Of a stretch of DNA of 64,000 nucleotides, positions 60,912 to 64,000 are shown one piece after another. Below the pieces are notes generated by a model, which was not told the origin of the DNA, searched no databases, and worked only from the letters and a program-made list of their open reading frames with translations. Where the stretch lies: positions 1 to 64,000 of the forward strand of contig CANFUT010000012.1 of the NCBI GenBank assembly GCA_947450325.1, read 5' to 3'. Each line of letters starts with the position of its first letter. The stretch's first letter is position 1. A program made the position numbers and the translations under genes. This stretch comes from Flavobacteriia bacterium (GTDB lineage Bacteria; Bacteroidota; Bacteroidia; Flavobacteriales_D; Crocinitomicaceae).

Positions 60912-61790
60912 TTATTTCCCTTTCAAATCCATTGCTTTCAAAGTGTTCATCATCAATGAAGCAATCGTCATTGGACCAACACCACCGGGAACTGGAGAAA
61001 TGTAAGAACATTTGGGTGCCACCTCATCAAATTTGACATCACCAACCAATTTCCAGCCTGAAACTTTAGTTGAATCTTGCACTCGCGTTGTTCCAACATC
61101 AATGATCACAGCACCGTCTTTCACCATGTCAGCAGTCACAAAATTGGGTTGACCAAGGGCAGCGATGATGATATCGGCTGTCAAACAAATTTCTTTCAAA
61201 TTAACTGTTTGACTGTGCGCTAACGTTACGGTGCAATTTCCAGGTTCAGTATTTTGAGAAAGCATGATACTCAAAGGCATTCCAACAATGTTTGAACGAC
61301 CAATGATTACACATTTTTTTCCCGCTGTTTCTAAATTATTTCTTCGGATTAATTCGATAATTCCTGATGGAGTAGCAGAGACAAATCCAGGTAAATTCAA
61401 TGCCATTTTTCCCAAATTCATTGGGTGAAAACCATCTACATCCTTTTGAGGGTCAATCGCTAAAGTAACTTTCATCTCATCAATGTGCGCAGGCAAAGGT
61501 AATTGTACGATAAAACCGTCGATACTTTTATCTTCGTTTAATTGTTTGACTTTGTTCAATAAAACTTCTTCTGAAACAGAATCATCGTAGCGCATCAAAG
61601 TGCTTTCAAAACCACATTCTTCGCAAGATTTCAGTTTGTTTGCGATGTAAGTCATTGACCCACCATCTGTTCCTACTAAAATCGCTGCTAAATGAGGAAT
61701 TTTTTTTCCTTCCGCTTTCCTTGCTTTAACTTGTTGCGCTATTTCAGCTTTAATGATTCGTGCTGTTTCTTTTCCGTCTAACAATTCCAT
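60912..61790 (-). CDS. folD: Bifunctional methylene-THF dehydrogenase/cyclohydrolase FolD
   Basis: ATG at 61790 gives 292 residues, the normal FolD length; the in-frame ATG at 61847 lies inside the terminator of the gene before it and is rejected. FolD interconverts methylene-, methenyl- and 10-formyl-tetrahydrofolate. The motifs are complete: [20 protein letters not shown] with the catalytic Lys, [28 protein letters not shown] and [13 protein letters not shown], and the late [18 protein letters not shown]. It supplies formyl donors to PurN. A -7 box TATCTTTG sits at 61815-61808. Confidence 0.97.
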   Translation of the reverse strand: MELLDGKETARIIKAEIAQQVKARKAEGKKIPHLAAILVGTDGGSMTYIANKLKSCEECGFESTLMRYDDSVSEEVLLNKVKQLNEDKSIDGFIVQLPLPAHIDEMKVTLAIDPQKDVDGFHPMNLGKMALNLPGFVSATPSGIIELIRRNNLETAGKKCVIIGRSNIVGMPLSIMLSQNTEPGNCTVTLAHSQTVNLKEICLTADIIIAALGQPNFVTADMVKDGAVIIDVGTTRVQDSTKVSGWKLVGDVKFDEVAPKCSYISPVPGGVGPMTIASLMMNTLKAMDLKGK

Positions 61791-61807
61791 GCGTTCTGAT
61801 TTTGGGG

Positions 61808-61815
61808 CAAAGATA
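61808..61815 (-). promoter_or_regulatory. Candidate -7 box of folD
   Basis: TATCTTTG on the minus strand is a perfect TAnnTTTG, 17 bases upstream of the folD ATG at 61790, between the DEAD-box terminator and the gene. No -33 TTTG is seen. It supports the shorter folD start. Confidence 0.5.
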
Positions 61816-61842
61816 GTTAGATAATCAGGAATGAAAAAAAAT

Positions 61843-61870
61843 GCCATGAATTATTTAAACAATTCATGGC
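61843..61870 (-). terminator. Terminator of the DEAD-box helicase gene
   Basis: The 10-bp perfect arms GCCATGAATT (61843-61852) and AATTCATGGC (61861-61870) with an 8-base loop are followed on the minus strand by a run of T. The hairpin ends 28 bases after the stop codon of the helicase gene. Confidence 0.85.
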
Positions 61871-61897
61871 AAAAAATATATTGCAAAAAAGAATGAT

Positions 61898-63187
61898 TTA
61901 TCCCTTTTTAGCGGAGAAAAATTTTCTTTTATTCGATTTTGGCGCTGCTGCTTTGTTAGAATTGGGTCTGCCTTGCGCTCCAGGATTTGGCTTTCTTTGT
62001 CCACCGCCACCTTGCGCTTTTTTAGGAGCTGGCGCGTCCATTTTTGGCGCTACTTCCATTGGAAAAGGATGTGTTGTATTTCTTGGAATTTGCAATTTGA
62101 TCAACTTTTCAATGTCTCTCAAATAAGCAATTTCTTCGTGGTCACAGAATGACATCGCCATTCCTTCCAATCCTGCACGACCAGTACGACCGATGCGGTG
62201 AACGTATGTTTCTGGAATATTTGGAATCTCAAAATTGATCACGTAAGCCAATGCATCTACGTCTATTCCTCTTGCTGCGATATCTGTCGCAACCAATACA
62301 CGAATGGTTTTATTTTTGAAATTGGTCAAAGCTCTTTGACGAGCATTTTGTGCTTTGTTTCCGTGAATTGCTTCTGCTTTAATATGGTGTTTCACTAGCA
62401 ATTTAACCACTTTATCAGCGCCATGTTTGGTTCTTGTAAACACAAGTGCCGTATCAATTTCAGGATTTTCTAAAATATGCAATAACAAAGCATTTTTATT
62501 ACCCTTGTCAACAAAGTATAACTCTTGGTCAATCTTTTCAACCGTTGATGAAGGAGGTGTAACCTCAATTTTATCAGGATTTTGCAAGATTGTTCCTGCC
62601 AATTCAACGATTGCTGGTGGCATGGTTGCAGAGAAGAAAAGCGATTGACGTTTGTCTGGAATGACTTTCAAAAGTCTTTTGACATCGTGAATAAATCCCA
62701 TATCTAACATTCTGTCGGCTTCGTCGAGTACAAAAATCTCTACGTGTTGCAAAGAAATTTCTCCTTGAGCGATTAAATCTAATAATCTCCCTGGCGTAGC
62801 TACCAAAACATCGATGCCACTTTTCAATCTATTTACTTGTGCCAATTGGGAAACGCCACCAAAAATAACGGTGTTTTTCAAGGATAAATCAGCGCCATAA
62901 GCAGTTAAACTTTCGCCGATTTGAATGGCTAATTCTCTGGTTGGAGTGACAATCAACGCACGAATTTTGCGTTTGTTTCCATGTTGAATATTTTCAGACA
63001 ATAATTGTAAAATCGGAACAGAAAAAGCGGCTGTTTTACCAGTACCGGTTTGAGCGCACGCCAATAAATCCCCGCCTTTTAAAACGATTGGAATTGATTT
63101 TTCTTGAATTGGAGTTGGGTTTGTGTATCCTTCTTTTTTGAGTGCAGAAAGGATTGGTGCACTTACTTCTAAATCTTCAAAGGTCAT
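61898..63187 (-). CDS. DEAD-box RNA helicase (RhlE-like)
   Basis: ATG at 63187 gives 429 residues and starts the usual RhlE-type N-terminus ([20 protein letters not shown]); an upstream in-frame ATG (63232) adds 15 atypical residues. The helicase motifs are complete: Q motif ([13 protein letters not shown]), AQTGTGKT (I), PTREL (Ia), TPGR (Ib), DEAD (II), SAT (III), [11 protein letters not shown] (V) and [12 protein letters not shown] (VI). The C-terminal 40 residues are basic and Gly/Pro/Asn-rich ([14 protein letters not shown]), an RNA-binding tail. It acts in RNA unwinding during ribosome assembly or mRNA decay. Confidence 0.95.
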   Translation of the reverse strand: MTFEDLEVSAPILSALKKEGYTNPTPIQEKSIPIVLKGGDLLACAQTGTGKTAAFSVPILQLLSENIQHGNKRKIRALIVTPTRELAIQIGESLTAYGADLSLKNTVIFGGVSQLAQVNRLKSGIDVLVATPGRLLDLIAQGEISLQHVEIFVLDEADRMLDMGFIHDVKRLLKVIPDKRQSLFFSATMPPAIVELAGTILQNPDKIEVTPPSSTVEKIDQELYFVDKGNKNALLLHILENPEIDTALVFTRTKHGADKVVKLLVKHHIKAEAIHGNKAQNARQRALTNFKNKTIRVLVATDIAARGIDVDALAYVINFEIPNIPETYVHRIGRTGRAGLEGMAMSFCDHEEIAYLRDIEKLIKLQIPRNTTHPFPMEVAPKMDAPAPKKAQGGGGQRKPNPGAQGRPNSNKAAAPKSNKRKFFSAKKG

Positions 63188-63308
63188 ATAATCATTGTAG
63201 AAAGCCTTGATGAATATTGAATTGGCTTTCATTTACGACTGCGAAGTAACGATAAATTTTCGGGATACGCAATTTATCAACTTTTTACGGTGCCTGAAAA
63301 GAAACAAA

Positions 63309-63341
63309 AAAGGCTGATTTGTTTTACTCAAATCAACCTTT
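63309..63341 (-). terminator. Terminator of the acidic protein gene
   Basis: The arms AAAGGCTGATTTG (63309-63321) and CAAATCAACCTTT (63329-63341) pair over 13 positions with one mismatch and a 7-base loop, followed on the minus strand by TTTTTTG. It follows the stop at 63348 by 7 bases. Confidence 0.85.
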
Positions 63342-63347
63342 CAATAT

Positions 63348-63704
63348 TTAGTCTTCTTCCTCCCCTTCTTCTTCAGTTTCATCTGCTACATCGTAGTCAT
63401 CATCCACATCATCATCTTCGGTTTCCTCTTCTTTAACATCATCTGGAATGTCATCTTCAAAATCCTCCTCATCGTCATCATCATCATCAATTGGAGCTTT
63501 TACTGGTTTTCCTACTGGTTTGTTTAGTTTAACCAAATAAATGATTTCTTCGGTTTCCCAAAGCAAGGCATCTAAAGTTTCTCCTGTTGGTGTCTTGATT
63601 TGAGTCATTCCTTCTGAAAATCCATCTGGAAAAGCAACTAATAACTGCTTTTTTTGATCGATTGTGAGTTTATCATAACTTACAATGGCACGTTTTTTTG
63701 TCAT
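63348..63704 (-). CDS. Small protein with strongly acidic C-terminal tail
   Basis: The 118-residue protein has a globular N-terminal part (MTKKRAIVSYDKLTIDQKKQ to about residue 65, with LLWETEEIIYLVKLNKPVGK) and a C-terminal 50 residues almost entirely Asp and Glu. It is cytoplasmic and conserved in size in Bacteroidota as far as I can recall, with no known function; the tail resembles nucleic-acid-mimic or chaperone-like acidic tails. It is separated by 9 bases from the gene ahead of it on the same strand (63714 onward), so they are co-transcribed, and it ends in a terminator. Confidence 0.75.
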   Translation of the reverse strand: MTKKRAIVSYDKLTIDQKKQLLVAFPDGFSEGMTQIKTPTGETLDALLWETEEIIYLVKLNKPVGKPVKAPIDDDDDDEEDFEDDIPDDVKEEETEDDDVDDDYDVADETEEEGEEED

Positions 63705-63713
63705 AACAACCTT

Positions 63714-64000
63714 TTATATTTCTAATTTAAGTATTCTGTGAATTGGTAATACTGTATTTTGTTTCAAAACTATTGCTGAATCTGTAACAGCCCAAATGGT
63801 AGTATCAACTCGTTTTTTACCTTGATCGTCTGCAAAATAAATTCTAACTTTTTGGTGTTCTAAATTTCCCAAAGAAATAGCGCGATCTACTGAAGCACGT
63901 CTTTCTTTTTGAGCAGATTCACTTGTTAAGATGTCTTCCTGAGGGAAATGAAAGGTGTGAACCTTTTCTTTTTCTACTAATTGAAATTCGTTGCTTTCCA
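63714..64000 (-). CDS. Conserved-looking small protein, start at or beyond the right edge
   Basis: A frame reading from the right edge to TAA at 63714-63716 encodes ESNEFQLVEKEKVHTFHFPQ, then SAQKERRASVDRAISLGNLE and ends with NTVLPIHRILKLEI. Bases 64000-63999 are TG, so an ATG one base beyond the window could be the start and would give 96 residues; a longer gene is also possible. The sequence is soluble, mixed alpha/beta and unknown to me. It lies 9 bases upstream of the acidic protein and is probably in the same operon. Confidence 0.7.
   Translation of the reverse strand, partial: ESNEFQLVEKEKVHTFHFPQEDILTSESAQKERRASVDRAISLGNLEHQKVRIYFADDQGKKRVDTTIWAVTDSAIVLKQNTVLPIHRILKLEI

Noticed and set aside
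61791-61847. Longer start for folD at ATG 61847
   Set aside because: It lies within the hairpin terminator of the helicase gene and before the -7 box; the shorter start gives the normal FolD length.
1-64000. CRISPR array, tRNA or rRNA genes, complete insertion sequences
   Set aside because: No regularly spaced short repeats, no cloverleaf-like sequence with the GTTCGAAT-type arm, and no transposase or integrase gene was seen.

Overview
The window is chromosomal DNA from an AT-rich member of the Bacteroidota, most likely order Flavobacteriales and of the Crocinitomicaceae/Fluviicola type (inference). The evidence is a 2,457-residue SprA translocon of the type IX secretion system (T9SS), secreted proteins with type A sorting tails (3460-5187, 53432-55225) and one with a gliding-type (CHU_C, type B) tail (56863-60816), a LETM1-related flavobacterial protein, and promoters of the Bacteroidota form TTTG-N20-TAnnTTTG.

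Layout. 1-5.2 kb: the 5' part of a secreted repeat protein running off the left edge, a membrane-anchored AraC-type regulator and a T9SS cargo protein. 5.4-14.4 kb: an accessory stretch of small secreted proteins of unknown function, four type II toxin-antitoxin loci (ParDE; HigBA-like; a DUF1778/GNAT acetyltransferase pair; and a second ParDE whose toxin is broken by two consecutive stop codons), a WG-repeat protein and an esterase. 14.4-20 kb: an outer-membrane protein and the rimP-nusA-infB translation/transcription operon, with a clear promoter, a leader hairpin and a terminator. 20-43 kb: mostly housekeeping and hypothetical genes: TPR regulator, sirtuin, TonB-like lipoprotein, uvrC, LETM1-like protein, HAD phosphatase, a DUF559 nuclease gene bracketed by inverted repeats, cyclase, M48 protease, PAP2-like membrane protein, rpoN, an unusual 875-residue hydrolase, PhnA-like protein, MarC, purN and two glycosyltransferases. 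43-64 kb: sprA behind ruvA, maeB, a T9SS-exported Omp28-like protein, pth with a DMT transporter, the 1,317-residue CHU_C protein, folD, a DEAD-box RNA helicase and an acidic protein. A further gene, broken by the right edge, begins at or beyond 64000.

How the genes fit together. SprA is the outer-membrane channel through which the three cargo proteins with T9SS tails, and probably the left-edge protein, would leave the cell. rimP-nusA-infB, pth, ruvA, uvrC, folD, purN and maeB are ordinary core functions. The features most worth a second look are the toxin-antitoxin cluster with its palindromic operators, the compact DUF559 unit flanked by inverted copies of a G/C-tract repeat, the fusion of a dead metzincin-like domain to a membrane-spanning alpha/beta hydrolase, the leader hairpin before rimP, and a promoter (maeB) built inside the terminator of the gene before it. 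No CRISPR array, rRNA, tRNA or transposase gene was recognised.
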